Shown here: piece after piece, positions 7,947-16,480 of the stretch | Numbering within the stretch: position 1 is the first letter of the stretch | Layout of the letters: each line of letters opens with the position of its first letter | NCBI GenBank assembly: GCA_030613055.1 | Contig: JAUWMR010000030.1 | Span: 1 to 49,076 of the forward strand | Source of the DNA: Desulfobacteraceae bacterium | GTDB lineage: Bacteria > Desulfobacterota > DSM-4660 > Desulfatiglandales > Desulfatiglandaceae | Length of the DNA stretch: 49,076 nucleotides | Reading direction: 5' to 3' | Notes under the pieces: model-generated | Databases searched by the model: none | What the model was told of the DNA's origin: nothing | What the model saw: the letters and a program-made list of their open reading frames with translations, nothing else | Position numbers and translations under genes: made by a program

Positions 7947-8486
7947 ATGTCACGTTTAGGTGAGAAACCTATTACCATACCAAAAGGAGTTGAAATCAAA
8001 CTTGATGGTGATCTCCTCACAGTGAAAGGACCTAAGGGTGAACTCAGGAGAAGAATTCATCCCAAGGTCAAGGTGGATAAGCATGAAGATAGAATCATAA
8101 TATCAGTGGCTGACGAAACAAAGGAATCAAAGTCTCTTCATGGCCTTTTTAGAGTATTGATCGATAATATGGTGACTGGCGTGACGAATGGATTTGAAAA
8201 GATACTTGAGATTGTTGGAGTTGGATATAGGGCTGAACTAAAGGGTAGAGTGGCTATTTTCAATTTAGGATATTCACACTCAATAAATTTTGAGTTACCT
8301 GACGGAATTGACGCAAGTATTGAAAAGACAAAAATTATACTAAATGGAATTGACAAAGAGCTGTTAGGGATGACTGCCGCGAAAATCCGGGGTTTTCGAA
8401 AACCGGAGCCTTATAAAGGGAAGGGTATTAAATATGCTGATGAGGTTATCCGTAGAAAGGCGGGTAAAGCAGGGGCCACTGCATAA
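7947..8486 (+). CDS. rplF: 50S ribosomal protein L6
   Basis: The 179-residue protein has the two repeated L6 domains. SRLGEKPITIPKGVEIK opens the first, TVKGPKGELRR is its conserved hairpin, and the second ends with the PEPYKGKGIKYADEVIRRKAGK motif. L6 sits near the sarcin-ricin loop and the factor-binding site. The ATG has GGAGG upstream, at the foot of the small hairpin that follows rpsH. Confidence 0.97.
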   Translation: MSRLGEKPITIPKGVEIKLDGDLLTVKGPKGELRRRIHPKVKVDKHEDRIIISVADETKESKSLHGLFRVLIDNMVTGVTNGFEKILEIVGVGYRAELKGRVAIFNLGYSHSINFELPDGIDASIEKTKIILNGIDKELLGMTAAKIRGFRKPEPYKGKGIKYADEVIRRKAGKAGATA

Positions 8487-8576
8487 ATCCTGTAAAAGAA
8501 GTATCTTTGAAAGACCTGAATTGTTATTAAAAGAGAAATAACCAAAGATAAAATTGAAGATAAAGAGGTTGTTGGC

Positions 8577-8945
8577 ATGAGTGTCGTTAGTAGAGCGGAG
8601 GCAAGATTAAGAAGAAAGATAAGGGTAAGGAAGAAGATTCGGGGTACTTCCGTAAAGCCCCGCTTATGTGTTTTTAGGAGTTCGAAGCATATTTATGCTC
8701 AGATTGTCGACGATACTACAGGCAGAACTCTGTCGTCAGCGTCCTCATTGCAAAAGGATCTGAGCTTAAAGGATGGGAAGAAAGGTGGAAACAAGGAGGG
8801 GGCTGCGGTAGTTGGTGCTGAAATCGCGAATCGGGCACTTAAGAAGGGAATCAAGAAGGTTATCTTTGATCGAAATGGATTTCTATACCATGGTCGAGTA
8901 GGAGCCCTTTCTGAGTCAGCACGTAAAAATGGACTGGAGTTTTAA
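8577..8945 (+). CDS. rplR: 50S ribosomal protein L18
   Basis: L18 binds 5S rRNA and anchors it in the central protuberance. This 122-residue version has the basic start [19 protein letters not shown], then [19 protein letters not shown] and the closing [20 protein letters not shown] block. A purine-rich AAGAGGT lies about ten bases upstream of the ATG. It lies 90 bases after rplF; rpsE follows. Confidence 0.96.
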   Translation: MSVVSRAEARLRRKIRVRKKIRGTSVKPRLCVFRSSKHIYAQIVDDTTGRTLSSASSLQKDLSLKDGKKGGNKEGAAVVGAEIANRALKKGIKKVIFDRNGFLYHGRVGALSESARKNGLEF

Positions 8946-8979
8946 AGCTGTGAATTCTTTAAGCTATGATTGATAACTT

Positions 8980-8996
8980 GTCTGCCGGCGGTAGAC
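8980..8996. repeat. Small palindrome before rpsE (second copy)
   Basis: GTCTGCC-GGC-GGTAGAC matches the palindrome after rplN at 5961-5977 in both seven-base arms, while the three-base loop differs (GGC against TCC). It sits about 20 bases before the rpsE start. Confidence 0.55.
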
Positions 8997-9017
8997 CAAT
9001 ACATGGGGAGAGAGGGA

Positions 9018-9515
9018 TTGTTCAAGGAAGAGGATGAAAGCCAATTAATTGAAAAGGTAGTTCACATCAACCGCGTTGCAAAGGTCGTGAAAGGTGGTCG
9101 ACGGTTTAGTTTCAGCGCTATTGTCATTGTCGGCGACGGCAAAGGGATGGTTGGAAGTGGACTTGGGAAGGCTAACGAAGTCCCTGAAGCAATCAGGAAG
9201 GGAATCGAGAAGGCCAAAAGGGATATGGCGGAATTCCCCTTGCAAAATACAACAATTCCACATGAGATAATCGGAGAGTCTGGCGCCGGTCGAGTTTTTT
9301 TAAAACCTGCCGGACCTGGAACCGGTTTAATCGCCGGAGGCGCGGTTCGAGCGGTTCTGGAGGCAGCGGGCATCCAGAATATACTTACAAAGTGCCTTGG
9401 ATCCCACAATCCTCACAATCTGGTTAAAGCAACAATAGGAGGATTGCGTTCTATGCGCAGTCCGGAAGAGATTGCCCGCCGAAGAGGAAAAAAAATTGAG
9501 GAACTGATTGACTAA
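9018..9515 (+). CDS. rpsE: 30S ribosomal protein S5
   Basis: S5 shapes the mRNA entry site and affects decoding fidelity. The core [20 protein letters not shown] and [20 protein letters not shown] motifs are clear. The open frame extends upstream to 8970, but that part translates a palindromic repeat. TTG at 9018 is chosen as start because GGGGAG lies seven bases upstream and it gives the usual short lead-in before [17 protein letters not shown] at 9003 is the alternative. The product is then 165 residues, within the family range. Confidence 0.93.
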   Translation: MFKEEDESQLIEKVVHINRVAKVVKGGRRFSFSAIVIVGDGKGMVGSGLGKANEVPEAIRKGIEKAKRDMAEFPLQNTTIPHEIIGESGAGRVFLKPAGPGTGLIAGGAVRAVLEAAGIQNILTKCLGSHNPHNLVKATIGGLRSMRSPEEIARRRGKKIEELID

Positions 9516-9632
9516 AAAGGGTTTGTAGCCGTACCTGCTGGAAAATACAGAAAATGAAGCCGTCTATTGAAATTAGGCATTAATTGTTAAGGATTTAGAT
9601 TAAACCGTGGAATGATAAAATGAGTTGTAATA

Positions 9633-9809
9633 ATGGCTGATACAATCAGACTTACGCTTGTGAAAAGCGGAATAGGAAAAAACAAGAAAATTCGTCAAAC
9701 CTTAAGAGGGCTTGGGCTTGCAAAGCTGAATAAGACAGTTGAACTGGAAAATACCCCTGCCATAAGGGGGATGATTGAGAAGGTTTCTTTCCTTGTCAAA
9801 ATCGACTGA
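9633..9809 (+). CDS. rpmD: 50S ribosomal protein L30
   Basis: A 58-residue frame reads MADTIRLTLVKSGIGKNKKI and continues with QTLRGLGLAKLNKTVELENT, the defining L30 block, ending VSFLVKID. The length matches short bacterial L30 proteins. L30 is a small two-domain-interface protein of the large subunit. It lies in its standard place between rpsE and rplO, 21 bases before the latter; a 117-base gap with no recognisable structure precedes it. Confidence 0.95.
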   Translation: MADTIRLTLVKSGIGKNKKIRQTLRGLGLAKLNKTVELENTPAIRGMIEKVSFLVKID

Positions 9810-9830
9810 GGTCTTGTTGGGAGTTAAGCA

Positions 9831-10271
9831 ATGAAGATTCATGAGCTTTCACCGGTTGAGGGTTCGAGAAAAAAGGGGAAAAGGGTCGGTAGGGGGCCGG
9901 GTTCCGGGCATGGTAAGACTTCTTGTCGAGGTCATAAAGGACAAAGATCGCGTTCAGGAGGTAGGCCTCGTCCTGGCTTTGAGGGTGGACAGATGCCCCT
10001 TCAAAGACGGCTTCCAAAACGCGGTTTTACGAACATATTTAAAAAACAGTACAGTATTGTAAATGTTGAAGATCTGAACCGATTTAAACCGAACGCCACT
10101 GTTGATCCGGATTCTCTTGTAAAGGCTGGGCTGGTCAAAAAAGCAAAAGAGGGGATCAAGCTTCTTGGGAATGGTGAGATTTCTCACCGTGTGGTTGTTA
10201 AAATCCACAAAGTGAGCAAGACTGCTAAGAAAAAAATAGAGGCATCAGGCGGCACGGTTGAAGATATATAA
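9831..10271 (+). CDS. rplO: 50S ribosomal protein L15
   Basis: L15 is a late-assembly 50S protein with a long glycine- and arginine-rich N-terminal extension. Here that is [20 protein letters not shown] followed by a [20 protein letters not shown] stretch, both classical. The C-terminal globular half ends [13 protein letters not shown]. The 146 residues are normal. GGGAG precedes the ATG. It is followed 24 bases later by secY, the common order in which the translocon gene joins the spc cluster. Confidence 0.97.
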   Translation: MKIHELSPVEGSRKKGKRVGRGPGSGHGKTSCRGHKGQRSRSGGRPRPGFEGGQMPLQRRLPKRGFTNIFKKQYSIVNVEDLNRFKPNATVDPDSLVKAGLVKKAKEGIKLLGNGEISHRVVVKIHKVSKTAKKKIEASGGTVEDI

Positions 10272-10295
10272 TGTGGGTAAAGTGGAGCTAAGTCC

Positions 10296-11609
10296 ATGAT
10301 CGGCGGTTTTCGAAATATTCCCAAGATACCGGAACTGAAAAAGAGGATTATTTTTACGCTCCTCATGCTTACCGTTTATCGGGTGGGGTGCCATATCCCG
10401 ACACCCGGGATAGACGGAACAGCTCTGGCGGCATTTTTTAGTGCAAGACAGGGCACCCTTTTCGGGCTTTTTGACATGTTTTCTGGCGGTGCTCTTAGTC
10501 AGATGTCCGTGATGGCTCTCGGAATAATGCCATATATTAGCGCTTCCATTATTTTAGAACTCCTAACTGTTGTCATACCGTACCTTGAAAAACTTAAAAA
10601 GGAAGGCGAGCAGGGACGGAAAAAAATCATACAATACACAAGGTACGGCACAGTTTTTTTGAGTATTATCCAGGGTTTTGGTATTGCAGTTGGTCTTGAA
10701 AATATGTCCAGTCCAGGAGGAGCCATGATTGTCCCTGTCGGAGGCTGGGGCTTCAGACTCCTTACTGTGATTACACTCACTGCTGGAACTTCCTTTCTGA
10801 TGTGGTTGGGAGAACAGATCACCGAACGTGGAATTGGTAATGGGATTTCCCTTATTATCTTTGCCGGGATAGTGGCCCGATTTCCTGTAGCTGTGGCAAA
10901 TACTTTTAGATTGATGGGGACAGGTGAGCTTACTGCATTTTTTATGGTTTTAGTTCTGGCTCTCATGATAGGTGTCATAGCTCTAATTGTTTTTGTTGAA
11001 AGGGGACAGAGAAGGATACCGGTCCAATACGCGAAAAGGATTGTTGGCCGCAGGATGTACGGGGGGCAGAGTACGCATCTGCCTTTAAAGGTTAATACTG
11101 CAGGGGTTATTCCACCGATATTTGCATCCTCCATCATAATGTTTCCTGCAACCATAGCAAATTTCCTTAACGCAGAAGAGTTTCCCTGGATTCAATATGT
11201 CGTAAATTTTTTAAACCCAGGACATGTCGTATATAGTTTGATTTATGTAAGCTTTATCGTTTTTTTCTGCTATTTTTATACGGCAGTTCATTTCAACCCG
11301 GTTGATGTGGCTGATAATATGAAGAGATCTGGAGGGTTTATTCCTGGAATCAGGGCGGGAAAGCATACGGCAGACTATATTGATCGTGTATTGACAAGGA
11401 TCACTTTTTCTGGCGCCATTTATGTGTCGGCCGTTTGTGTCCTGCCTAATATTTTGATCTATCAACTGAATGTACCGTTTTATTTTGGCGGGACTGCCCT
11501 TTTGATCGTGGTTGGTGTTGCCATGGACACAACAAATCAGATTGAGTCCCATATGCTGACCCGGCATTATGAAGGTTTCATGAAAAAGGGGTTCGGGAAG
11601 GTGAGGTAA
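10296..11609 (+). CDS. secY: Protein translocase subunit SecY
   Basis: SecY forms the ten-helix channel of the Sec translocon in the inner membrane. The 437 residues have the family length. The N terminus ([20 protein letters not shown], then HIPTPGID) and the cytosolic loop [20 protein letters not shown] are diagnostic, as is [18 protein letters not shown]. The C-terminal [20 protein letters not shown] and LMTRHYEGF-like ([13 protein letters not shown]) segments are intact. GGAG lies upstream of the ATG. Unusually, infA rather than adk or map comes next. Confidence 0.98.
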   Translation: MIGGFRNIPKIPELKKRIIFTLLMLTVYRVGCHIPTPGIDGTALAAFFSARQGTLFGLFDMFSGGALSQMSVMALGIMPYISASIILELLTVVIPYLEKLKKEGEQGRKKIIQYTRYGTVFLSIIQGFGIAVGLENMSSPGGAMIVPVGGWGFRLLTVITLTAGTSFLMWLGEQITERGIGNGISLIIFAGIVARFPVAVANTFRLMGTGELTAFFMVLVLALMIGVIALIVFVERGQRRIPVQYAKRIVGRRMYGGQSTHLPLKVNTAGVIPPIFASSIIMFPATIANFLNAEEFPWIQYVVNFLNPGHVVYSLIYVSFIVFFCYFYTAVHFNPVDVADNMKRSGGFIPGIRAGKHTADYIDRVLTRITFSGAIYVSAVCVLPNILIYQLNVPFYFGGTALLIVVGVAMDTTNQIESHMLTRHYEGFMKKGFGKVR

Positions 11610-11658
11610 CTGAAGATTTTGGAATTTCTGAGTCCGGTAGGTCAGTTAGGAAGACAAT

Positions 11659-11880
11659 ATGGCAAAGGAAGAGGCGATTGAGGTCGAAGGAGTCGTGATT
11701 GAAACTTTGCCGAATGCTATGTTTAGAGTCGAACTAAAAAATGGCCACCGGGTTTTAGGTCATATTTCTGGCAAGATGAGAAAACACTTTATCAAAATAC
11801 TTCCAGGAGACAAGGTTGTAGTAGAGTTATCTCCCTATGATTTAAGCAGGGGGAGGATTGTTTATCGTGGTAATAAATAG
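11659..11880 (+). CDS. infA: Translation initiation factor IF-1
   Basis: IF-1 occupies the ribosomal A site during initiation. The 73-residue OB-fold protein shows [40 protein letters not shown] and [14 protein letters not shown], essentially the consensus. AGGAAG precedes the ATG. It lies 49 bases after secY and 33 bases before rpmJ; adk and map, which normally stand between secY and infA, are not in this window. Confidence 0.97.
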   Translation: MAKEEAIEVEGVVIETLPNAMFRVELKNGHRVLGHISGKMRKHFIKILPGDKVVVELSPYDLSRGRIVYRGNK

Positions 11881-11913
11881 TACTGTTTCGAGGTATAAGG
11901 GGAGTCCTTTACT

Positions 11914-12027
11914 ATGAAAGTGAGACCGTCAGTTAAAAAGATATGTAAGAAATGCAAGATTATAAGACGAAAAGGAATCACGCGTGTGATCTGTGATAAT
12001 CCTCGTCATAAACAGAGGCAGGGCTAA
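11914..12027 (+). CDS. rpmJ: 50S ribosomal protein L36
   Basis: A 37-residue frame [20 protein letters not shown] that ends NPRHKQRQG is the zinc-binding form of L36. The four ligands are Cys11, Cys14, Cys27 and His32. L36 is the smallest 50S protein. It is placed between infA and rpsM as in most bacteria, with AGGGGAG upstream of the ATG. A gap of about 125 bases follows, holding a small CCGG...TTCCGG palindrome near 12070. Confidence 0.97.
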   Translation: MKVRPSVKKICKKCKIIRRKGITRVICDNPRHKQRQG

Positions 12028-12152
12028 TATATGCCGATAGCTGATGGTTTAGTTCTGATTCGATAGTCCGGTGGAACAATTCCGGTTCGTTATTAACAAT
12101 GATCCATATACCGTGAAATATTGATAGTTCATTAAGAAAAAGGAGTTTGAGA

Positions 12153-12524
12153 TTGGCAAGAATTGCGGGGGTTGATTTACCGAAGGGAAAAAGGATGGAG
12201 ATTGCCCTGACTTATATCTATGGTATTGGCAGAACTTCTGCTCAGAAAATACTATCTGAGGCGGGAATTGACTGGAATATCAAATCGGATGATATTACGG
12301 GGGAACAGATTTCCGGCATCCGGAAGATAATAGATGAGAAGCAGATGGTCGAAGGGGATCTCAGGCGGGAAGTATCCATGAACATAAAAAGGTTAATGGA
12401 CTTAGGTGCATACCGTGGGCTGAGACACAGAAAGGGCCTTCCTGTCAGGGGGCAGAGGACAAGTACGAATGCGAGGACGAGGAAGGGCCCTCGCAGAGCT
12501 GTTATGGGAAAAAAGAAAAAATAG
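12153..12524 (+). CDS. rpsM: 30S ribosomal protein S13
   Basis: S13 lies in the 30S head and contacts the 50S subunit and P-site tRNA. The protein reads [20 protein letters not shown] after the initiator and ends with [20 protein letters not shown] plus a basic tail, all typical. TTG at 12153 is chosen because AGGAG is seven bases upstream and MARIAGV is the conserved N terminus; a TTG two codons earlier is too close to that signal. The product has 123 residues. Confidence 0.96.
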   Translation: MARIAGVDLPKGKRMEIALTYIYGIGRTSAQKILSEAGIDWNIKSDDITGEQISGIRKIIDEKQMVEGDLRREVSMNIKRLMDLGAYRGLRHRKGLPVRGQRTSTNARTRKGPRRAVMGKKKK

Positions 12525-12541
12525 TAATTTGAGGGAATATG

Positions 12542-12937
12542 ATGGCAAAAACCGCAAGAAAGAGAGGCAAGGCCAAGAAGGAAAAGAAGAATGTCCCTAC
12601 TGGAATTGTCCATATACAATCCACCTTCAATAATACTATAGTGACTGTCACTGATCCTGAAGGAAATGTTATTGCGCAGTCAACTGCAGGAATGGCAGGG
12701 TTTAAGGGGTCGCGAAAGAGCACTCCTTTTGCTGCACAGCTTACTACCCGGGATGCTATCAGACAAGCTATGGACCAGGGAATGAGGCTGGCTGAAGTAA
12801 GAGTGAAGGGCCCAGGTATGGGCCGGGAAGCTGCCTTGCGAGCCCTTCAGGTAGATGGTTTTACGGTGAGCGTTATCAGGGACGTAACTCCAATTCCTCA
12901 TAACGGCTGCCGTGCTCCCAAGAGACGCAGAGTGTAA
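12542..12937 (+). CDS. rpsK: 30S ribosomal protein S11
   Basis: S11 forms the platform of the small subunit with S18 and S6. The N terminus is lysine-rich ([20 protein letters not shown]), then come the conserved [20 protein letters not shown] and [16 protein letters not shown], and the end [14 protein letters not shown] is diagnostic. There are two consecutive ATG codons (12539, 12542); the second is taken as the start. rpsM lies 14 bases upstream and GAGGGA serves as binding signal. Confidence 0.96.
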   Translation: MAKTARKRGKAKKEKKNVPTGIVHIQSTFNNTIVTVTDPEGNVIAQSTAGMAGFKGSRKSTPFAAQLTTRDAIRQAMDQGMRLAEVRVKGPGMGREAALRALQVDGFTVSVIRDVTPIPHNGCRAPKRRRV

Positions 12938-12940
12938 TCA

Positions 12941-13045
12941 ATTTTAGATTTTGGATTGCGGAATTTGGAATGTGGTAATAATAGAAATAAGTGACAAATT
13001 ATTTATAACAAATAAAAAATAACGAATAACGAATAACGAATTAAG
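12941..13045. repeat. Heptamer-periodic AT-rich spacer between rpsK and rpsD
   Basis: The spacer starts with ATTTTAG, ATTTTGG, ATTGCGG, AATTTGG, AATGTGG (12941-12975) and ends with three exact AATAACG units (13018-13038) just before the rpsD ribosome-binding site. Units are seven bases long in both parts. It is not clearly palindromic, unlike the other heptamer spacers here. Confidence 0.65.
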
Positions 13046-13056
13046 GAGGGGCTATT

Positions 13057-13686
13057 TTGGCCAGATATACCGGTTCATCGTGCAGGCTTTGCCGGCGTGA
13101 GAACCTGAAGCTGTTTTTAAAAGGTGACCGCTGTTATGGTGACAAGTGTGCCTTTGAGAGAAGACCGTATGCACCGGGACAACATGGCCAGAGAAGAGGA
13201 GGCAAGTTCTCGGACTACAGGGTTCAACTCAGGGAGAAACAAAAAGTTAAGCGGCTCTATGGTGTTTTGGAAAAACAGTTCAGGGGATATTATTATCGGG
13301 CTGAGAGACAAAAAGGCATTACCGGCACGAACCTTTTGATTTTGCTCGAATCCCGGTTGGACAATATCATATATAGAATGGGTTTTGCTGCTTCTCGAAG
13401 TCAGGCAAGACAAATGGTGAGGCATAATCATTTTTCGGTAAACAACCGGAAGGTCAATATCCCGTCATTCCAGGTGAGCCTGGGAGATGTTGTTGAGGTA
13501 AGGGAAAAATGCCGCAAAGCCCCCCAGATTTTGGAAGCTATGGAGACAGTAGTGAGGAGAGGTATCCCCAGCTGGATTGAAGTGGAAAAGGAGAAGTTCA
13601 TGGGGGCTTTAAGAGCAATGCCCAATCGAGAAGATATCACAATGCCTATCCAGGAACAACTCATTGTTGAGTTATACTCAAAATAA
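13057..13686 (+). CDS. rpsD: 30S ribosomal protein S4
   Basis: S4 nucleates 16S rRNA assembly. The 209-residue protein starts at TTG (13057), with AAGGAGGGG upstream, and reads [20 protein letters not shown]. Cys9, Cys12, Cys26 and Cys31 form the zinc site found in many S4 proteins. The S4 RNA-binding domain is marked by [20 protein letters not shown] and [20 protein letters not shown]. In E. coli S4 represses the alpha operon; no such site was identified here. Confidence 0.97.
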   Translation: MARYTGSSCRLCRRENLKLFLKGDRCYGDKCAFERRPYAPGQHGQRRGGKFSDYRVQLREKQKVKRLYGVLEKQFRGYYYRAERQKGITGTNLLILLESRLDNIIYRMGFAASRSQARQMVRHNHFSVNNRKVNIPSFQVSLGDVVEVREKCRKAPQILEAMETVVRRGIPSWIEVEKEKFMGALRAMPNREDITMPIQEQLIVELYSK

Positions 13687-13699
13687 CGCATAGGGAATT

Positions 13700-13755
13700 A
13701 ATTATTGAAGATTGAAATTGAGTAGTGTCAATCGACAATTAAAAATCGTCAATCA
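13700..13755. repeat. Heptamer-related inverted repeat between rpsD and rpoA
   Basis: ATTGAAG and ATTGAAA units (13704-13717) face TCAATCG, ACAATTA, AAAATCG and TCAATCA (13728-13755). Read on the minus strand, the latter contain GATTGAC twice, the same unit as in the rplX-rplE spacer. The arms can form an imperfect hairpin ending just before the rpoA binding site. Confidence 0.6.
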
Positions 13756-13770
13756 AAAGGGGAGGCTTTT

Positions 13771-14796
13771 TTGGTAGATTTAAAAAACAAGAACTGGCGG
13801 GAATTGATAAAACCCAAACGGATTGAAATCGATCAGGATAGCTATTCAAATTCATATGGGAAATTTATCTGCGAGCCGCTCGAAAGAGGGTTTGGGATCA
13901 CGATTGGTAATTCCTTAAGGCGGATTTTATTGTCATGCCTGCAGGGAGCGGCAATCGTTTCCGTAAGGTTTGATAGTGTACTCCATGAATTTTCCACTAT
14001 TTCTGGGGTACTTGAGGATGTGACTGATATCATACTGAATCTGAAAGAGGTTAGATTGAGTATCATTGATGATGAAGAAGCAGTAATCCACCTTTCCCGG
14101 GAAGATAAAGGGGTAGTAAGGGCGGGGGATATCGAGACGCATGGCCTGGTTGATATACTGAATCCCGAGCAACATATTGCAACGCTGAATAATGAAGCCA
14201 AGCTCGATATGGAGATGGTCGTTTGGACGGGAAAGGGATATGTTCCCGCTGAAAAGAACAAGGCGAATGATCAGACGATTGGTGTTATACCCATTGATGC
14301 AATTTTTACACCGATTCAAAAAGTAAACTATGTAGTGACAAACGCCAGGGTGGAGCAGATTACGGATTATGATAAGCTGACCCTGGAAGTCTGGACCAAT
14401 GGCAGTGTTTTACCTGAGGACGCAGTAGCATATGCGGCTAAGATTCTCAAGGAGCAGATGAATACGTTTATTAATTTTGAAGAAGAACCTGAGCCTGTGG
14501 AAGAAGAAGAAGAGGAAAAAGAAGAAAAACTGAATGAAAATCTTTTCAGGCCGGTGTCAGAGCTTGAATTATCTGTGCGTTCTGCCAATTGTTTGAAAAA
14601 TGCCAATATCACTCTGATTGGCGAGTTAGTTCAGAAAACGGAAACAGAGATGCTGAAAACTAAAAATTTTGGCAGGAAATCCCTGAATGAAATTAAATCA
14701 ATACTTGATGAAATGGGACTAACATTAGGCTTGAAACTGGATAATTTCCCGCCCGAGAAACCAGCAGATAATGAAAAAGAGGATGAAGATAAATGA
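13771..14796 (+). CDS. rpoA: DNA-directed RNA polymerase subunit alpha
   Basis: Alpha dimerises to seed RNA polymerase assembly, and its C-terminal domain binds UP elements and activators. The 341 residues show the NTD motifs [20 protein letters not shown] and [20 protein letters not shown]. The CTD has [20 protein letters not shown] and [20 protein letters not shown]. The linker (about residues 235-258) is strikingly acidic, with runs of glutamate. The start is TTG at 13771 behind AAGGGGAGG. The stop overlaps the rplQ start (ATGA). Confidence 0.98.
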   Translation: MVDLKNKNWRELIKPKRIEIDQDSYSNSYGKFICEPLERGFGITIGNSLRRILLSCLQGAAIVSVRFDSVLHEFSTISGVLEDVTDIILNLKEVRLSIIDDEEAVIHLSREDKGVVRAGDIETHGLVDILNPEQHIATLNNEAKLDMEMVVWTGKGYVPAEKNKANDQTIGVIPIDAIFTPIQKVNYVVTNARVEQITDYDKLTLEVWTNGSVLPEDAVAYAAKILKEQMNTFINFEEEPEPVEEEEEEKEEKLNENLFRPVSELELSVRSANCLKNANITLIGELVQKTETEMLKTKNFGRKSLNEIKSILDEMGLTLGLKLDNFPPEKPADNEKEDEDK

Positions 14797-15374
14797 GGCA
14801 CAGGATTGCAGGCAAGCAATTAGCGCGTAATTCAAGTCACCGCAGGGCTATGCTGAGGAACATGGTGACCTCTTTATTCAAGCATGAACAGATCGAAACA
14901 ACAGATGCGAAAGCAAAAGCAATACGGCCTGTGGCAGAAAAGATGATCACTCTTGCCAAACGGGGCGACCTCCACGCAAGACGCCAGGCCCTTGCATATA
15001 TAAAAGACAAGGCGGTCACCCACAGGCTGTTTGATGAATTGAAGGATCGGTATCTTGACAGACAGGGTGGATATCTCAGAATTATAAAAAAAGGCACGCG
15101 AAAAGGAGATGGTGCACCTATTTCTATTGTTCAGCTTTTACCCCCTGAGGAATCAAAGAAGTCCGGCGGGAAAAAGGTCAAAAGGACAAAAACCAAAAAG
15201 AGCCAGGTAGACAAACCCAAAAAAGAGCAAAAAGACCAAAAAGTCAAAAAAGAAGAAAAGAAAGCTGCTAATAAGAAAAATGATAAGTCTTCTGATGTGG
15301 CCAGTAAAGACGCCGGTGTGAAAGATGAGAAAGGTTCCAAGGCTGAACAAATGGATAATGAGTCCGGAGCGTAG
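14793..15374 (+). CDS. rplQ: 50S ribosomal protein L17 with lysine-rich tail
   Basis: The first 115 or so residues are a normal L17: [40 protein letters not shown], and [20 protein letters not shown]. The protein then runs on to 193 residues with a low-complexity tail dominated by Lys, Glu, Asp and Ser, where most L17 proteins stop at 115-130. L17 lies by the tunnel exit. The ATG overlaps the rpoA stop, so translation is coupled. It is the last gene of the cluster and is followed by a strong hairpin with a T-run. Confidence 0.95.
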   Translation: MRHRIAGKQLARNSSHRRAMLRNMVTSLFKHEQIETTDAKAKAIRPVAEKMITLAKRGDLHARRQALAYIKDKAVTHRLFDELKDRYLDRQGGYLRIIKKGTRKGDGAPISIVQLLPPEESKKSGGKKVKRTKTKKSQVDKPKKEQKDQKVKKEEKKAANKKNDKSSDVASKDAGVKDEKGSKAEQMDNESGA

Positions 15375-15491
15375 TTTTAAACTTTTAATTTTTTAGGCTT
15401 GCTTTTTTAGGTTTTTGATTTTAATAGTACATGAACAAATGAATATTATTTCTAAATATTACAATTAAAATATGATTGGATACAGTGGCAA

Positions 15492-15536
15492 CAAAAAAAA
15501 CCTCCTTGCCGGTTTGCTGGCAAGGAGGTTTTTTTT
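15492..15536 (+). terminator. Rho-independent terminator after rplQ / before pyrB
   Basis: CCTCCTTGCC (15501-15510) pairs perfectly with GGCAAGGAGG (15519-15528) over an eight-base loop and is followed by eight T. An A-run in front makes it potentially bidirectional. It closes the alpha operon. It ends only about three bases before the pyrB ribosome-binding site, so it could also act as a pyrB attenuator. Confidence 0.9.
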
Positions 15537-15550
15537 GCAAGGAGTATCAG

Positions 15551-16480
15551 GTGAAGAAATTTAGCCATAAAGACCTGCTGGGTATGGGACAGTTGTCCGT
15601 TGATGATATTGAACTTATTTTAGACACGGCCGAATCATTCAAAGAGATTTCCACAAGGGATATCAAAAAGGTGCCAACATTGAGGGGTAAAAGCGTTGTC
15701 CATTTTTTTTATGAGCCAAGCACGAGGACCCGAACATCCTTTGAAATGGCGGCAAAAAGACTCAGTGCCGATACTGTCAGCCTTTCTGCTTCGGGAAGCA
15801 GTATGGTTAAAGGAGAGACCCTTATAGACACCGCCAGGAACCTTCAGGCAATGAACCCTGATCTCATTGTTTTGAGGCACCCTTCAAGCGGTGCCCCTCA
15901 CCTATTAGCTAAAGAAATCAAGGCCGGAATAATTAATGCCGGAGACGGGACAAATGAGCATCCGACACAGGCATTGCTTGATTTGTTCACTATCAGGGAG
16001 AAAAAGGGGAGGATCAAAGGACTAAAAATAGCAATCATCGGGGATATCTCCCACAGTCGCGTGGCCAGATCAAATATTATAGGTCTAACTAAGATGGGTG
16101 CTGAAGTTACTGTGTCCGGGCCGCCAACCATGATCCCTGTCGGCATTGAAACCCTTGGAGTTAATGTAGTTTGCGATCCGGTTGAAGCGGTCAAGAAAAA
16201 GGATGTGGTTATGTTACTTCGGATCCAACTTGAAAGACAGAGCAAGGTCCTGTTCCCGGGAATTAGAGAGTATGCGAGTTTTTTTGGATTGACAGGGGAA
16301 ATGATAAAAGGCGCAAAAAATGATGTAATTGTAATGCATCCCGGGCCAATGAATCGAGGAGTGGAGATATCCTCTGAAGTGGCAGACGGTCCATATTCCG
16401 TCATTCTTGACCAGGTGACTAACGGTGTTGCCGTTCGCATGGCCCTGCTTTATTTTTTAATCGGAGGATACAAGAAGTGA
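15551..16480 (+). CDS. pyrB: Aspartate carbamoyltransferase, catalytic subunit
   Basis: This enzyme condenses carbamoyl phosphate with aspartate in pyrimidine synthesis. The carbamoyl-phosphate loop [19 protein letters not shown], the [10 protein letters not shown] motif and the C-terminal [12 protein letters not shown] are all present. GTG at 15551 is chosen because AAGGAG lies six bases upstream and it gives 309 residues, the family length; the open frame continues upstream only through the terminator hairpin. No regulatory pyrI is adjacent. Its stop overlaps the pyrC start. Confidence 0.96.
   Translation: MKKFSHKDLLGMGQLSVDDIELILDTAESFKEISTRDIKKVPTLRGKSVVHFFYEPSTRTRTSFEMAAKRLSADTVSLSASGSSMVKGETLIDTARNLQAMNPDLIVLRHPSSGAPHLLAKEIKAGIINAGDGTNEHPTQALLDLFTIREKKGRIKGLKIAIIGDISHSRVARSNIIGLTKMGAEVTVSGPPTMIPVGIETLGVNVVCDPVEAVKKKDVVMLLRIQLERQSKVLFPGIREYASFFGLTGEMIKGAKNDVIVMHPGPMNRGVEISSEVADGPYSVILDQVTNGVAVRMALLYFLIGGYKK

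Noticed and set aside
15476-15550. N-terminal extension of pyrB starting at 15476
   Set aside because: It would translate the terminator hairpin, has no homology to the family and no ribosome-binding site; GTG 15551 fits length and signal.
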